Shown here one piece after another: positions 7,582-17,534 of a stretch of DNA of 64,000 nt. The translations under genes were made by a program, and so were the position numbers. This DNA comes from Pseudomonadota bacterium (GTDB taxonomy: Bacteria > Pseudomonadota > Gammaproteobacteria > Burkholderiales > Burkholderiaceae_C), in contig JAFEEH010000224.1 in the NCBI GenBank assembly GCA_018241185.1, positions 41,998-105,997 of the forward strand, in the 5' to 3' direction. The notes beneath the pieces were generated by a model. That model had not been told where the DNA came from and searched no databases. It was given only the letters and a program-made list of their open reading frames with translations. Every line of letters starts with the position of its first letter. Within the stretch, counting starts at the first letter, position 1.

Positions 7582-8916
7582 TCAGCGTGCCATCAAGGCG
7601 GTGGCCATCGCATGAAAGGCCGGCAGCGTCAGCGGGTCATTCCCGGCGTTGGCAGCGATCGGATGGGCGGCGTAGCGCACGATCACCGTCTCGGCCTTCG
7701 GATCGATGTAGATGCTCTGGCCGTGGATGCCGCGGGCCATGTAGGCGCCGTGGTCGTTGTGCGTGACCCACCACATGTCCTTGTACGACCAGCCGGGCAG
7801 CAGCGCGTAGCCCGCCTTGGCGAAGGCACTGCGCTCGCCGCCCCGCGCGATCTCGGCCACTGCGGCGGCCGGGATCGCCTGCTGCCCGTTCACCCGGCCC
7901 CCATTGCGCATGGCCTCGCCGAAGCGCGCCAGGTCGCGCAAGGTGGTGTTGAGCCCGCCGCCGCCGGATTCGGTGCCCACGCGGTCGACCATGAAGTACG
8001 CATCCTGCTCGGCACCGATGCGCTGCCAGACCTTCTGGCTCAGCAGCTCGGCCAGCGACTGGTTGCTCGCGCGGCGCAGGATCCACGCCAGCACCTCGGC
8101 GTTGACCGTCTTGTAGGCAAAGGCATCGCCATGCGCGCCTTCCTTCTGGAGGGTCTTGAGGAAGTCGTAGAAGGTCTTCGGGCCGGCGTAGTTGGCGCCC
8201 TGCGGCAGCATGCCCCCGGCGCGGGCGTAGTCCCAGATCTCGGCCTTCGGGTCGGCATAGTTCTCGGAGTACTTCACGCCGATGGTCATGTCCATCACCT
8301 GGCGCACCGTGGCGTCGCCATAGGCGGTGCCGGCCATCTCGGGCAGGTATCGCGTCACGGGCGCGGCCGGGTCGAGCTGCCCTTCGGCCACCAGGATGGC
8401 GGCCAGCGTGCCGACGAAGGACTTGGTGACCGACATCGCAAGGTGGGGCCGCTCCGGCGTCAGCGCGCCTGCATAGCGTTCGAGCACCACCTGACCGCGA
8501 TGCAGCACGAGGATCCCGTCGGTGTAGGTGCGTGCGAGCATCTGCTCGAAGTCCAGGTCCTCGCCGCTGCCCAGGGCCTTGAAGCGCACCTGCTGCGGAT
8601 CGATGGGTCGGGCAGCCGCCGGCAACGGCAGCGCGGCGCCCGGGCCACGCCACACGTTGGCGGTGGGCACCAGCTCGCGCACGTGCGAAAAGGTCCAGCG
8701 CGTGCGCGGGTACACGTTGCCGCGCGGGTCCTCGAAGGTGATGACCTTGTCCGGCGGCGGCGGGAAGCCCTGCATCCAGCCCAGTGCCTGGACCGAGGTA
8801 ACGGCCGGGTCGGGCAGCGCAGGGGGCGGCGTGCCGGTGGTCTGGGCGATGGTGGCGTTCATGAAGATGGCGCAGAGCGCGGCCACGGCAGTGGTGGCGA
8901 GGCGAGGGGCAGGCAT
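7582..8916 (-). CDS. Serine hydrolase, beta-lactamase / 6-aminohexanoate-dimer hydrolase (NylB) family
   Basis: The 444-residue protein begins with a signal peptide (about residues 1-24, ending ATIAQ) and is probably periplasmic. It has the penicillin-recognising fold: S162-V-T-K165 is the SxxK nucleophile motif and Tyr216 in GVKYSENY matches the catalytic tyrosine of NylB-type esterases/amidases. A real beta-lactamase role is unlikely; family members hydrolyse esters or short amides. The open frame continues upstream into the crotonase region, but the ATG at 8916 is right because it starts the signal peptide. It follows the crotonase gene on the same strand at 95 bp. The substrate is unknown. 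Confidence 0.92.
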   Translation of the reverse strand: MPAPRLATTAVAALCAIFMNATIAQTTGTPPPALPDPAVTSVQALGWMQGFPPPPDKVITFEDPRGNVYPRTRWTFSHVRELVPTANVWRGPGAALPLPAAARPIDPQQVRFKALGSGEDLDFEQMLARTYTDGILVLHRGQVVLERYAGALTPERPHLAMSVTKSFVGTLAAILVAEGQLDPAAPVTRYLPEMAGTAYGDATVRQVMDMTIGVKYSENYADPKAEIWDYARAGGMLPQGANYAGPKTFYDFLKTLQKEGAHGDAFAYKTVNAEVLAWILRRASNQSLAELLSQKVWQRIGAEQDAYFMVDRVGTESGGGGLNTTLRDLARFGEAMRNGGRVNGQQAIPAAAVAEIARGGERSAFAKAGYALLPGWSYKDMWWVTHNDHGAYMARGIHGQSIYIDPKAETVIVRYAAHPIAANAGNDPLTLPAFHAMATALMAR

Positions 8917-9011
8917 CGGGCGCGATTCTTGGTTGTTGTCGGAGCGCCCATTACAGCCATCCGCACGGGCGCGCGGGGAGCGGACAACCCCGAGGGTGGA
9001 TTGCCCGGCGC

Positions 9012-9833
9012 TCAGCGGCCCGTGAAGCGCGCCGGCCGTTTCTCGATGAAGGCGCGCACACCTTCGGCCGCATCCTCGCTGAAGATCAGCTTCTGCTTCA
9101 CGGGCTCGAAATCCTCCGTCGCGGCCACCGGCCCCTGCTCGATGGCCTTGATGACGTTCAGGCGCGTGGCCACCACGGCGAGCGGCGCCTGCGCAGCGAT
9201 GCGTTCGGCGATGGCGAAGGCCGCGTCGAGCTGCTGGCCGGCCGGTACCACCTTCTGCACGAAGTTCAGGCGATAGGCCTCGGCGCTGTCGAACTCGTCG
9301 GCCGTGAGCAGGTGCAGCATCGCATTGCCCATGCCGGCGCGCTCGGCCATGCGCAGCGTGGCGCCGCCCGAGGCCATGATGTTGCGCGCCACTTCCAGCT
9401 GCGAGAAGCGGCAGTTGTCCGCCGCGACCGTGATGTCGGCCGCCAGCATGAGCTCGATACCCACGGTGAAGCAGATGCCTTGCACGGCCGCCACCATCGG
9501 CTTGGTCCGGCGTCGGTAGCCAGGCTGGCCCATGTTGTGCGGCTCCACCAGCGTGCCGTCGGCCGGGATGGCCACGCCGCCCGCCTTCATGAATTCCGAG
9601 ATCACCGGCAGGTCCAGGCCCGCGGTGAAATGGTCGCCGAAGGCATGCAGCACGCCGACGCGCAGGGCGTCGTCGTCGTCCAGCCGCGTATACGCCTCGG
9701 CCAGCTGCCGGAACATGGCCGGCGTCCAGCCGTTGCGCTTGGCCGGCCGGTTGATGCCGATCAGCAGCACATGGCCGCGCACCTCGGTGCTGATGCAGCC
9801 TTCGGCCGGTGGGGTGGGGGTCTGGATGTCCAT
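9012..9833 (-). CDS. Enoyl-CoA hydratase/isomerase (crotonase) family protein
   Basis: A 273-residue crotonase superfamily member. It has the N-terminal strand GHVLLIGINRPAKRNGW, an oxyanion-hole region around HAFGDHFTAGLDLPVI and the second oxyanion element near ICFTVGIELMLAADITVAA. Such proteins hydrate or isomerise acyl-CoA thioesters in the cytoplasm. The usual Glu of hydratases in the second loop cannot be placed with confidence, so isomerase or another crotonase activity is possible. Its neighbours are the serine hydrolase downstream and a LysR gene upstream on the same strand, separated by 77 bp. Confidence 0.92.
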   Translation of the reverse strand: MDIQTPTPPAEGCISTEVRGHVLLIGINRPAKRNGWTPAMFRQLAEAYTRLDDDDALRVGVLHAFGDHFTAGLDLPVISEFMKAGGVAIPADGTLVEPHNMGQPGYRRRTKPMVAAVQGICFTVGIELMLAADITVAADNCRFSQLEVARNIMASGGATLRMAERAGMGNAMLHLLTADEFDSAEAYRLNFVQKVVPAGQQLDAAFAIAERIAAQAPLAVVATRLNVIKAIEQGPVAATEDFEPVKQKLIFSEDAAEGVRAFIEKRPARFTGR

Positions 9834-9910
9834 GGGTGTCGAGTCTCCTGGTCCGAACCATAGTGGAACGCGGCCTCCCCGCCAGTCGCGTAGAGGACGG
9901 TCATGCGGTG

Positions 9911-10882
9911 TCAGGCCGGCCGGTGCTTCATGCGGCGGGCGGTGGCCACCACCACCTCGCGCAAGGCCTGTACGGTTGGGTGCCCGTCGAGTTCCTTCAG
10001 CGTGAAGAAGCTCACCGGCGGCAGGTTCCAGTTGAGGCGGTAGGGCAGCGCCGCCCAGCCGCTGGCGCGCTCCATCTCCTCCATCACGTCGCGCGCGAAG
10101 ATCGTGATGGCATTCGGTTCCTGGCGCAGCACCATCTCGATGCCGCGCAGCGAGGTGGTCTCCAGGATCGGCATCGGCGGCTGCACGCCGGCACCGACGA
10201 AGACCGCGTTGTAGGTGCGGCGCATGGGCGTGTTGGGCGGCGGCAGGATCCAGTCGAGCTGTGCGAGCCGGGCCCAGTCCAGCGGGCCCCGCGAGAGCCG
10301 CTTCACGTTGCGCGCGCCGACGATCAGGCAGGGCTCCTGCTCGTAGATCGCCTGCTGCACGAGCCCGCTCGCATCGCCGTCGTAGGAGCGGCCGATGGCG
10401 CAGTCGATCTCGCGCGCCAGCAGGTTCGCCACCAGCTCGTCGGTGGTGCCCTCGCGCACCATCACCGAGATGCGCGGCGAGCGGTCGAGCAGGTGCGTGA
10501 GCGCGGCCGACATCAGCTGCTGCGGCACCTGCTGCGTCAGGCCCAGCCGCAGGCGGCCGCTGCGGCCCGCCTCGATCGAGGTCAGCACGCGGGTCGTGGC
10601 CTCCAGCTCCGCGAGCCAGCGGCGCGCGTAGTGCAGCACCGCGTCGCCGGCCGGCGTGGGCACCAGTCCGCGGCTGCTGCGCGTGAACAGGATGCTGCCG
10701 AAGATGTCCTCCACCTCGTGCAGCGCCTTCGTGATCGCAGGCTGGCTCAGTTGCATCTCGGCTGCGACCCGGCCCAGCGAGCGGTGGCGGTCGATGGTCT
10801 GCAGCAGCGCCAGCTGCCGCAGCTTCAGCCGCGACAGCAGTGCGTGCTGGAGCTCGGTGGCGGGGTCTTTCGCGTTCGGCAT
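9911..10882 (-). CDS. LysR family transcriptional regulator
   Basis: A 323-residue LysR regulator. The helix-turn-helix lies at about residues 18-75 (LKLRQLALLQTIDRHRSLGR, MQLSQPAITKALHEVEDIFG), in the style of the GbpR/PcaQ branch, with a C-terminal effector domain. Two ATGs are 6 bp apart; the second (10882) is preferred because AAGGAG lies 8 bp before it and only 2 bp before the first. It is divergent from the eight-gene GAF-to-hydratase run starting at 10957, with palindromes in the short region between, and is its likely regulator. Confidence 0.95.
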   Translation of the reverse strand: MPNAKDPATELQHALLSRLKLRQLALLQTIDRHRSLGRVAAEMQLSQPAITKALHEVEDIFGSILFTRSSRGLVPTPAGDAVLHYARRWLAELEATTRVLTSIEAGRSGRLRLGLTQQVPQQLMSAALTHLLDRSPRISVMVREGTTDELVANLLAREIDCAIGRSYDGDASGLVQQAIYEQEPCLIVGARNVKRLSRGPLDWARLAQLDWILPPPNTPMRRTYNAVFVGAGVQPPMPILETTSLRGIEMVLRQEPNAITIFARDVMEEMERASGWAALPYRLNWNLPPVSFFTLKELDGHPTVQALREVVVATARRMKHRPA

Positions 10883-10885
10883 GCC

Positions 10886-10950
10886 CATAACTCCTTGGTT
10901 ATCGGTCCATCAGAAATTATTTCATTTTGGTGAATCCGCAGTCCTAGACT
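10886..10950. promoter_or_regulatory. Divergent regulatory region with short palindromes
   Basis: The 74 bp between the LysR gene and the GAF gene are AT-rich for this genome. They contain ATAAC/GTTAT around TCCTTG at 10887-10902 and GAAAT-T-ATTTC at 10912-10922, plus a possible -10 hexamer TAGACT shortly before the GAF gene. This is the expected place for a LysR binding site controlling both directions. The pairing is seen; function is inferred. Confidence 0.4.
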
Positions 10951-10956
10951 TTTTGC

Positions 10957-11520
10957 ATGGACCTGCAACAACCGATCGCCGCCTCCGCCGTCACGGCCGA
11001 GTTTCTGGACACGCTGGCGGGCGCCGCCGACGCCGCGCAGGCGCTGGCGCTGATCGATGCCTGCCGTGCCCGGGTCGCCGGTGGTGGCATCTTCAGCATC
11101 CAGCAGAACGTCACCCGTGCCGACGACGCGCCAGGCCAGGTGCTGCTGCGCCGCTTTTACTCGTCCGCGGCGGGCACCTTCCCCGTCAACGGCACCAAGC
11201 GCAAGACCCTCACGCGCTGGACGCAGCGCCTGTTCGTCGAGGGCCGGCTCTTCCTGGGCGAGGGCGAGGCGGCGCTGGCCGAGCACTTCGACGACTTCGA
11301 CCAGATGCGCGCCTTCGGCCTGCGCAGCGTGGTCAACGTGCCGCTCATGCAAGGGCCGCTCTGCTACGCGACCTTCAACGTCTTCGGCACCGCGACGCGG
11401 TGGCAGCCGGAGCAGGTCTTCGCGTTCCGGCTGCTGGCGCTGGCGGCGGCGCGGTGGGTGCCGGTCGCACCGGCGCTGAGCTACCGCTTCGAGCCGGCCG
11501 GCGCCGGTGTTGCTGCGTGA
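10957..11520 (+). CDS. GAF-like domain protein
   Basis: The 187-residue protein has features of a GAF domain: an N-terminal helix with TLAGAADAAQALALIDACR and a core ending in LRSVVNVPLMQGPLCYATFNVFG, a typical GAF strand-loop. No output domain (kinase, GGDEF, helix-turn-helix) is attached. It is the first gene of a plus-strand operon with a VOC protein, hydrolase, ABC importer and monooxygenase, so it may bind the operon's substrate or act as a small accessory sensor or catalyst. The biochemical role is unknown; only the fold is claimed. Confidence 0.8.
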   Translation: MDLQQPIAASAVTAEFLDTLAGAADAAQALALIDACRARVAGGGIFSIQQNVTRADDAPGQVLLRRFYSSAAGTFPVNGTKRKTLTRWTQRLFVEGRLFLGEGEAALAEHFDDFDQMRAFGLRSVVNVPLMQGPLCYATFNVFGTATRWQPEQVFAFRLLALAAARWVPVAPALSYRFEPAGAGVAA

Positions 11521-11549
11521 AGACACATCACGATCGAAGGAGCCACGCC

Positions 11550-11957
11550 ATGCCCGTCCACGCACTGCATCACTTCACGATCCGCTGCACGCCCGAGGAG
11601 CTGCCGCCGCTGGTGGACTTCTACACCCGCGTCATGCGTCTGGAGGTCGGGGCTCGGCCAGACATCCCGGCGCCCGGCGCCTGGCTCTATGCCGACGGCC
11701 AGCCCATCGTGCACCTGTACGCCCACCTGGCGAGCGCCGACAGGCCGGCCGAGCCCGCCACCGGCCACGTGGACCACATCTCGTTCCGGGCGCACGGCCT
11801 CGAGGAGATGCGCGCCCATCTGGGCGCGGCAGGCGTCGCCTTCGCCGAGGCGCCGATCCCCGGCTGGGCGATCCACCAGCTCTTCCTGCACGACCCGCGG
11901 GGCCTGCGCATCGAGATGACCTTCTGGATGGACCAGGAAGACGGGGCAGCGGAATGA
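11550..11957 (+). CDS. VOC family (glyoxalase/dioxygenase-like) protein
   Basis: A 135-residue single-chain vicinal oxygen chelate protein. It has paired beta-alpha-beta-beta-beta modules: ALHHFTIRCTPEELPPLVDF at the start and VDHISFRAHGLEEMRAHL in the middle, with His in the first strand (HHFTI), His in VDHISF and Glu in LRIEMTFW as plausible metal ligands. VOC members include dioxygenases, isomerases and glyoxalases. The start is set by AAGGAG about 6-7 bp upstream. It overlaps the next gene by ATGA, so the two are translationally coupled. Substrate unknown. Confidence 0.9.
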   Translation: MPVHALHHFTIRCTPEELPPLVDFYTRVMRLEVGARPDIPAPGAWLYADGQPIVHLYAHLASADRPAEPATGHVDHISFRAHGLEEMRAHLGAAGVAFAEAPIPGWAIHQLFLHDPRGLRIEMTFWMDQEDGAAE

Positions 11958-12741
11958 CGCGCTTCGTCCAGGCCGGCGAGGTGCGCATCGCCTTCGACAT
12001 CCAGGGCGAGGGCGATCCGCTGCTCCTGATCCACGGAGCCGAGGCCTCGCGGCAGATGTTCGCCGCGCTGGTGCCGCTGCTCGCGCCGCACTTCACCGTG
12101 GTTGCCTACGACCAGCGCGATTGCGGAGAGACCGAGGCACCCGAGCGCGCCGCCACACTGGCCGACCTGGCCCGCGACGCGCAGCAGCTCATCCAGGCGC
12201 TGGGTTTCCGGCGCGCCCACGTGTTGGGCTCGTCCTTTGGCGGCCGCGTGGCGCAGGCGCTGGCGCTGCTGCATCCGCGCTCGGTCGACCACCTTGTGCT
12301 CGGCAGCACCTGGCCATTGCCGCGGCCCTACGAGGAGCTGTGCCCGGACGCGCGCCACCTGGCCGGGCTGCGTGCCGGACTGCCGGCCACGGCCGAGGAA
12401 CTGGCGACCTGGTTCTTTCCCGAGGATTTCCTGTGCACGCGGCCCGAGCTGCGCGGCCTGTTTGCCGCCGCGCGGCCGGCTTCGGCGCGCTCGACCCGGC
12501 GCGGTGAGACGGTGCGCACCACGCTCGAGCGGGGCGTGGCCGACATCGCCGCGCCGACGCTGGTGCTGGCCGGCGAGCTCGACCGCGTGGTGCCGCCCAG
12601 CGTCACCCTGTCGATGGCCGGGCGCATCCGCAGCGCCGACGCCGTGCTCTTGCCCGGCGTCGGCCATGTCACCGCGCTGCAGGCGCCGCAGATGCTGGCG
12701 CAGCACATCCTCCGTTTCCTGCGGCCCGAAGGAGCCAAGCC

Positions 12742-12745
<4 letters not shown>
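11954..12745 (+). CDS. Alpha/beta hydrolase
   Basis: A 263-residue alpha/beta-hydrolase fold enzyme. The oxyanion segment LLLIHGAEASRQMF, the nucleophile elbow GSSFGG, an acid in GELDRVVPP and a histidine in LPGVGHVTALQ make a full catalytic triad. The family includes 3-oxoadipate enol-lactonases and C-C bond hydrolases of aromatic degradation. It starts by ATGA overlap with the VOC gene and ends by ATGA overlap with the ABC ATPase gene, so it belongs firmly to this operon and probably acts on a ring-cleavage product or lactone (inference). Confidence 0.93.
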
Positions 12746-13542
<797 letters not shown>

Positions 13543-13555
13543 CCGAGGACCCGCC

Positions 13556-14452
13556 ATGAGCACCGCCATGCTGACCCAAGACGACGCCCGCGCGCCCGCC
13601 GCTGCGTCCGCCCCCGCCGTCGCGCCGCGCCCGGCGCCGCGCGTGAGACGGACCCGCTTCCTCGCCTCCACCCGCGTGCAGTCGATGCTGCTGCTCGCCG
13701 CGTTGCTCGGCGCGTGGGAGGCGGCCGTCAGGGTGTTCAAGGTGCCCGGGCACCTGGTGCCGCCGGTCAGCGACGTCGCCATCGCGCTCTGGCGCGGGCT
13801 GGCCACCAGCCCGATGGCCAAGGACGGCTTCTGGTACCACGGCGGTGTGACCGTGGCCGAGATCCTCCTGGGCTTCCTCATCGGCAGCGGCGTCGGTCTG
13901 GCCATCGGCATCGTGGTGTCGCAGATGCCCAGGCTGGAGGCCTTGCTGGAGCCCTACGTGGCGGCGCTGCAGAGCGTGCCCAAGGTGGCCATCGCGCCCA
14001 TCATCGTGGTGTGGCTGGGCTTCGGCATCGGCTCCAAGGTGATGATCATCTGCCTGCTCACCTTCTTCCCGGTGCTGGTGACCAGCATCGCCGGCTTCAA
14101 GGCCGTGGATGCCGACCGCATCGACCTGCTGCGCTCGCTGTCGGCCACACGCTGGCAGATCTTCCGCAAGGCCAAGTTCCCCAGCGCGCTGCCCTACGTC
14201 TTCGCAGGGCTCAACATGGCGGCCGCCTTCAGCGTGGTGGGGGCCGTGGTCGGCGAATTCGTGGGCGCGCAGGCCGGGCTGGGCGTGCTCATCCTGCAGA
14301 TGGAAGCCCAGGCCGACACCGGCGGCAGCTTCGCGGTCTGCGTGGTGCTGTCGGTCATCGGCATCGTCATGACCGACGTGCTGCGCCGCATCCAGCGCCG
14401 CGTGCTGCACTGGATGCCGGCCGACAGCTCGCAACGCACGGTCAGCGTCTGA
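13556..14452 (+). CDS. ABC transporter permease (SsuC/TauC type)
   Basis: A 298-residue inner-membrane permease with about six transmembrane segments after a Pro/Ala-rich cytoplasmic N-terminus of about 40 residues. The EAA-loop that contacts the ATPase is seen in SATRWQIFRKAKFPSALPYV (about residues 200-220). It lies 13 bp after the ATPase gene and before the binding protein, forming a complete importer. The substrate is not known, but the family takes up nitrate, sulfonates, taurine, aromatic acids and thiamine precursors. Confidence 0.95.
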   Translation: MSTAMLTQDDARAPAAASAPAVAPRPAPRVRRTRFLASTRVQSMLLLAALLGAWEAAVRVFKVPGHLVPPVSDVAIALWRGLATSPMAKDGFWYHGGVTVAEILLGFLIGSGVGLAIGIVVSQMPRLEALLEPYVAALQSVPKVAIAPIIVVWLGFGIGSKVMIICLLTFFPVLVTSIAGFKAVDADRIDLLRSLSATRWQIFRKAKFPSALPYVFAGLNMAAAFSVVGAVVGEFVGAQAGLGVLILQMEAQADTGGSFAVCVVLSVIGIVMTDVLRRIQRRVLHWMPADSSQRTVSV

Positions 14453-14505
14453 CGCGCAGCACCTCCTTTTCGTGATTCGCAACTTCCTTCCTGAAGGACC
14501 TCATC

Positions 14506-15603
14506 ATGTTGAATCGTCGTGACTTCGGACTCGGCCTGGGGGCCCTGGGCCTGGCCGCCGGCCTGCCTGCGCCGGCCCAGAACGTGCGCGTGATGCGGCT
14601 GGCGAATACCGCCGCCGTCAACGACCCGCAGCAGTGCTTCGTCACCGCCGGGCAGCACCCGCGGCTCAATTTCTACAAGCCCAACGGGGTGGATCCCGAG
14701 TACGTGAACATGTCCAGCATGACCCAGGCCCTGCAGAGCCTGCGCGCCGGCCACGTGGAGTTCGGCCCGGCCGTGCCCGGCCTGCTGCTGCCGGCCATGG
14801 CCAAGGATCCGTCGCTCGACCTGGTCAGCGTGTACAAGTGGCTTCCGCGCAATGCCAACGTCATCGTGGTCAAGCCCGACAGCCCGATCAAGTCGGCGGC
14901 CGACCTGGCCGGCAAGCGCATCGGCGTGCGCAGCCAGGGCGACACCGGCATCGTTCTCACCCGCACCATGCTGGCCGAACTGGGCCTGAAGGACGACAAG
15001 TGCGAGTACATCGCCATCGGCGACGGTGCGCCGGCCGGCGCGGCCATCGACAACGACCGGGTGGACGCGATGGTCGCCTTCGACACCGCGACCGCGCGCA
15101 TCGAACTGGTCGGCACGAAGCTGCGCTACGTGCCGCTCACGCCGAAATTCGCGCAACTGGGTTCGGGGTGGCTGTGCGTGCCGCGCAAGCTGCTCAAGGA
15201 GGACCGCAAGGCCGTGGTGGCGCTGTTCCAGGGCATCGCCAAATCGACGATCTTCTCCAGCGCCAACCTCGATGCGGCCATCGACCTGCACTGGGCCGTC
15301 TACCCCGAGAGCAAGCCCAAGGGCCGCAGCCTGGACGAGGCGCGCAAGGAACTGAACTTCATCCTCAAGGACCGCAAGAACAGCTGGATGCGGCGGCCCG
15401 ACGACCCGGACCAGCGCATGGGCGCGTCCTCCCTGGCGGAGTGGAAGTCCAACATCGAGATCGCCGCCGAGAGCAGCCGCAACCCGAAGCTCGCCGACGA
15501 GCTGGGCGATCCGAATCGCCTGTTCACCAACGAGTTGATCGACGACATCAACGCCTTCGACAAGCAGGCGGTGGTCGACATGGCCCGGTCGTTCAAGCTC
15601 TAG
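14506..15603 (+). CDS. ABC transporter substrate-binding protein (NMT1/SsuA-like)
   Basis: A 365-residue periplasmic binding protein. The N-terminus MLNRRDFGLGLGALGLAAG has a twin-arginine type signal, suggesting Tat export. The body contains NVIVVKPDSPIKSAADLAGK and KRIGVRSQGDTGI, the conserved two-domain hinge region of NMT1/SsuA proteins. A good Shine-Dalgarno (AAGGA) precedes the ATG. It completes the importer encoded with the ATPase and permease just upstream. The ligand is probably the substrate of the monooxygenase encoded next. Confidence 0.93.
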   Translation: MLNRRDFGLGLGALGLAAGLPAPAQNVRVMRLANTAAVNDPQQCFVTAGQHPRLNFYKPNGVDPEYVNMSSMTQALQSLRAGHVEFGPAVPGLLLPAMAKDPSLDLVSVYKWLPRNANVIVVKPDSPIKSAADLAGKRIGVRSQGDTGIVLTRTMLAELGLKDDKCEYIAIGDGAPAGAAIDNDRVDAMVAFDTATARIELVGTKLRYVPLTPKFAQLGSGWLCVPRKLLKEDRKAVVALFQGIAKSTIFSSANLDAAIDLHWAVYPESKPKGRSLDEARKELNFILKDRKNSWMRRPDDPDQRMGASSLAEWKSNIEIAAESSRNPKLADELGDPNRLFTNELIDDINAFDKQAVVDMARSFKL

Positions 15604-15622
15604 ACGCCCGGGGAGCCCGATC

Positions 15623-16741
15623 ATGGATGTTCTCGTTTCCGGTGCCAGCATGGCAGGCCTCTCGGCCGCGTACTGGTTCGCGCGGCTGGGCCACCGGGTC
15701 CGCGTGGTCGAGCGCGCCGAGGGGCTGCGTCCCGGCGGCGCGCCCATCGACGTGCGCGGCAAGGCGCTCGGCACGGCGCAGCGCATGGGCATCCTCGGCA
15801 CGATCCAGGACCAGAAGGTGAGCCTGATCGAGCCCGGCCCCGTGCTCGACGGCACCGGGCGCCAGGTCGCCACGCTCGACTTGCGCTGGTTCGCCAACGA
15901 GACCGACGAGGACGTCGAGATCACGCGCGATCGGCTCAACCGCATCCTGCTCGACGCCATTCCCGAGGGGGTCGAGTTCCGCTTCAAGGTGTCGATCGCA
16001 TCGCTGGCCGACGGCCCCGCGGGCGTGGAGGTCGCGTTCAGCGATGGCGAGCGCGGCCGCTACGACCTGGTGGTGGGCGCCGACGGCCTGCATTCCAACG
16101 TGCGCAAGCTCGCCTTCGGCCCTGAGACGGATTACGTGCGGCACTTCGGCCACTATGTGGCGCTGGTCGACCTGCCGCCCGGCAGAGACTGGCAGCGCGC
16201 GATGCTGAACGTGCCCGGCCTCACGGTCGCGGTGCGCGATGCGGGCGATGGCCCCCAGGCCATGATGCTCGCGGCCAGCCCGCCGATCGACTACGACTGG
16301 CGCGATGCCGATGCGCAGAGACGCCTGATTGCGCAATTCCTGTCGCGCGTCGATGCCTGGCAGGTGCCTGCCTTGCGCGCGGCCTTCGCCGACCCCGCGG
16401 CACGCGGCTTCTACTTCGATTCTGTGAGCCAGACCCACATGCCGAGCTGGACGCGCGGCAACGTTGCGGTCATTGGCGACGCCGGGCACTGCGCGGCGCT
16501 GCTGTCGGGCATGGGCACCACCCTGGCCATGGTGTCGGCCGAACTGCTGGCGACCACATGGACCGCGCATGGTGGCGACATGGCCGCCGCGTCGCCGGCC
16601 TACCACGCGCAGCTGCGTCCCTACGTGCAGCAGTGCCAGGCCTTCGCCCACGAGGGCGCACCGATCATGGTGCCGCCCACGCAGGAGGCGCTGGACCGGC
16701 GCAATGCGGAGTTCCGGGCCTACGCCGCCCGGTACGCCTGA
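15623..16741 (+). CDS. FAD-dependent monooxygenase (group A hydroxylase-like)
   Basis: A 372-residue flavoprotein. The Rossmann GxGxxG-like start VSGASMAGLSAAYWFARLG (residues 4-22), the DG motif VVGADGLHSNVRKL and the GD motif VIGDAGHCAALLSGMGTTL identify it as a PHBH/TetX-type NAD(P)H-dependent hydroxylase. It inserts one oxygen atom into a small, often aromatic, molecule. It is 20 bp after the binding-protein gene with GGGAG before the ATG, so import and hydroxylation are co-expressed. The product could be passed to the VOC protein and hydrolase of the same operon (inference). Confidence 0.94.
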   Translation: MDVLVSGASMAGLSAAYWFARLGHRVRVVERAEGLRPGGAPIDVRGKALGTAQRMGILGTIQDQKVSLIEPGPVLDGTGRQVATLDLRWFANETDEDVEITRDRLNRILLDAIPEGVEFRFKVSIASLADGPAGVEVAFSDGERGRYDLVVGADGLHSNVRKLAFGPETDYVRHFGHYVALVDLPPGRDWQRAMLNVPGLTVAVRDAGDGPQAMMLAASPPIDYDWRDADAQRRLIAQFLSRVDAWQVPALRAAFADPAARGFYFDSVSQTHMPSWTRGNVAVIGDAGHCAALLSGMGTTLAMVSAELLATTWTAHGGDMAAASPAYHAQLRPYVQQCQAFAHEGAPIMVPPTQEALDRRNAEFRAYAARYA

Positions 16742-16787
16742 CGGCACCCTGGGCGCGGCTGCGGCGCGCCCTCGGCACAATGCCCGC

Positions 16788-17510
16788 ATGACCCAAGCAC
16801 CCCTGCTGACGGCCGTGGACGACGGTGTGATGACGATCACGCTCCACCGGCCCCAGAAGCTCAACGCCATCGACAACCCCCTGGCCGAGGCGCTGCTCGA
16901 CGCGATCGGGGCGGCCGCGGGCGACGAGGCGGTGCGGGCCGTGCGCGTGCGCGGCGAGGGCCGCGCCTTCTGCGCCGGCCGCGACGTGGGCGCGCCGCCG
17001 AGCGAACGCGACCTGGTGCTCGTGCAGGCGGTGGCGTCCGCGCTGGTGCGCCTGGACAAGCCGGTGCTCTTCGCCGTCCACGGCTGGACGCTGGGCGTCG
17101 GACTGGAGTGGATGCTCGACGCCGACATCGTCATCGCGGCGAGCGACGCGCGTTTCCGGCTGCCGGAGGCCTCGCTCGGCGTGTTCGTCACCGGCGGCCT
17201 CAGTGCCACGCTGGCCGCCTGCGCGGGCGTGGCCCGCGCGAAGGCCCTGACGCTGCTGGGCGAAACGTTCGGCGCCGACGAGGCCCGGGCCTGGGGCCTG
17301 GTCTGGCGCGTGGTAGCGCCCGAGGACCTGGACGACGCATCGATGCAGATGGCGCGGCAACTGGCGGCGCTGGCGCCGGAGGTGGCGCGCCAGTTCAAGC
17401 GCGTCCTCCACGAGGTCGGGCTGGCGAACTTTGATGCCGCCATCGCGCGGGAGAACGCCGCGCATGCGGCGCTCGCCGGCATCGCGGATGCTGCGGAAGG
17501 CGGCCCCTGA
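16788..17510 (+). CDS. Enoyl-CoA hydratase/isomerase family protein
   Basis: A 240-residue crotonase. LHRPQKLNAID, the oxyanion region GEGRAFCAGRDVG and the second loop GWTLGVGLEWMLDADIVIAA are characteristic. It closes the plus-strand operon (46 bp after the monooxygenase gene) and is convergent with the 3-hydroxyacyl-CoA dehydrogenase gene at 17535. The start was taken at 16788 where the family N-terminus begins; the open frame runs further upstream without similarity. Its specific substrate is unknown. Confidence 0.92.
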   Translation: MTQAPLLTAVDDGVMTITLHRPQKLNAIDNPLAEALLDAIGAAAGDEAVRAVRVRGEGRAFCAGRDVGAPPSERDLVLVQAVASALVRLDKPVLFAVHGWTLGVGLEWMLDADIVIAASDARFRLPEASLGVFVTGGLSATLAACAGVARAKALTLLGETFGADEARAWGLVWRVVAPEDLDDASMQMARQLAALAPEVARQFKRVLHEVGLANFDAAIARENAAHAALAGIADAAEGGP

Positions 17511-17534
17511 GCGCGCGGCCTCCCGCAGCGTTGC

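Noticed and set aside
7504-9276. Plus-strand open frame of 590 codons opposite the serine hydrolase
   Set aside because: It is antisense to the signal-peptide-bearing serine hydrolase with its SxxK motif, and shows no family features.
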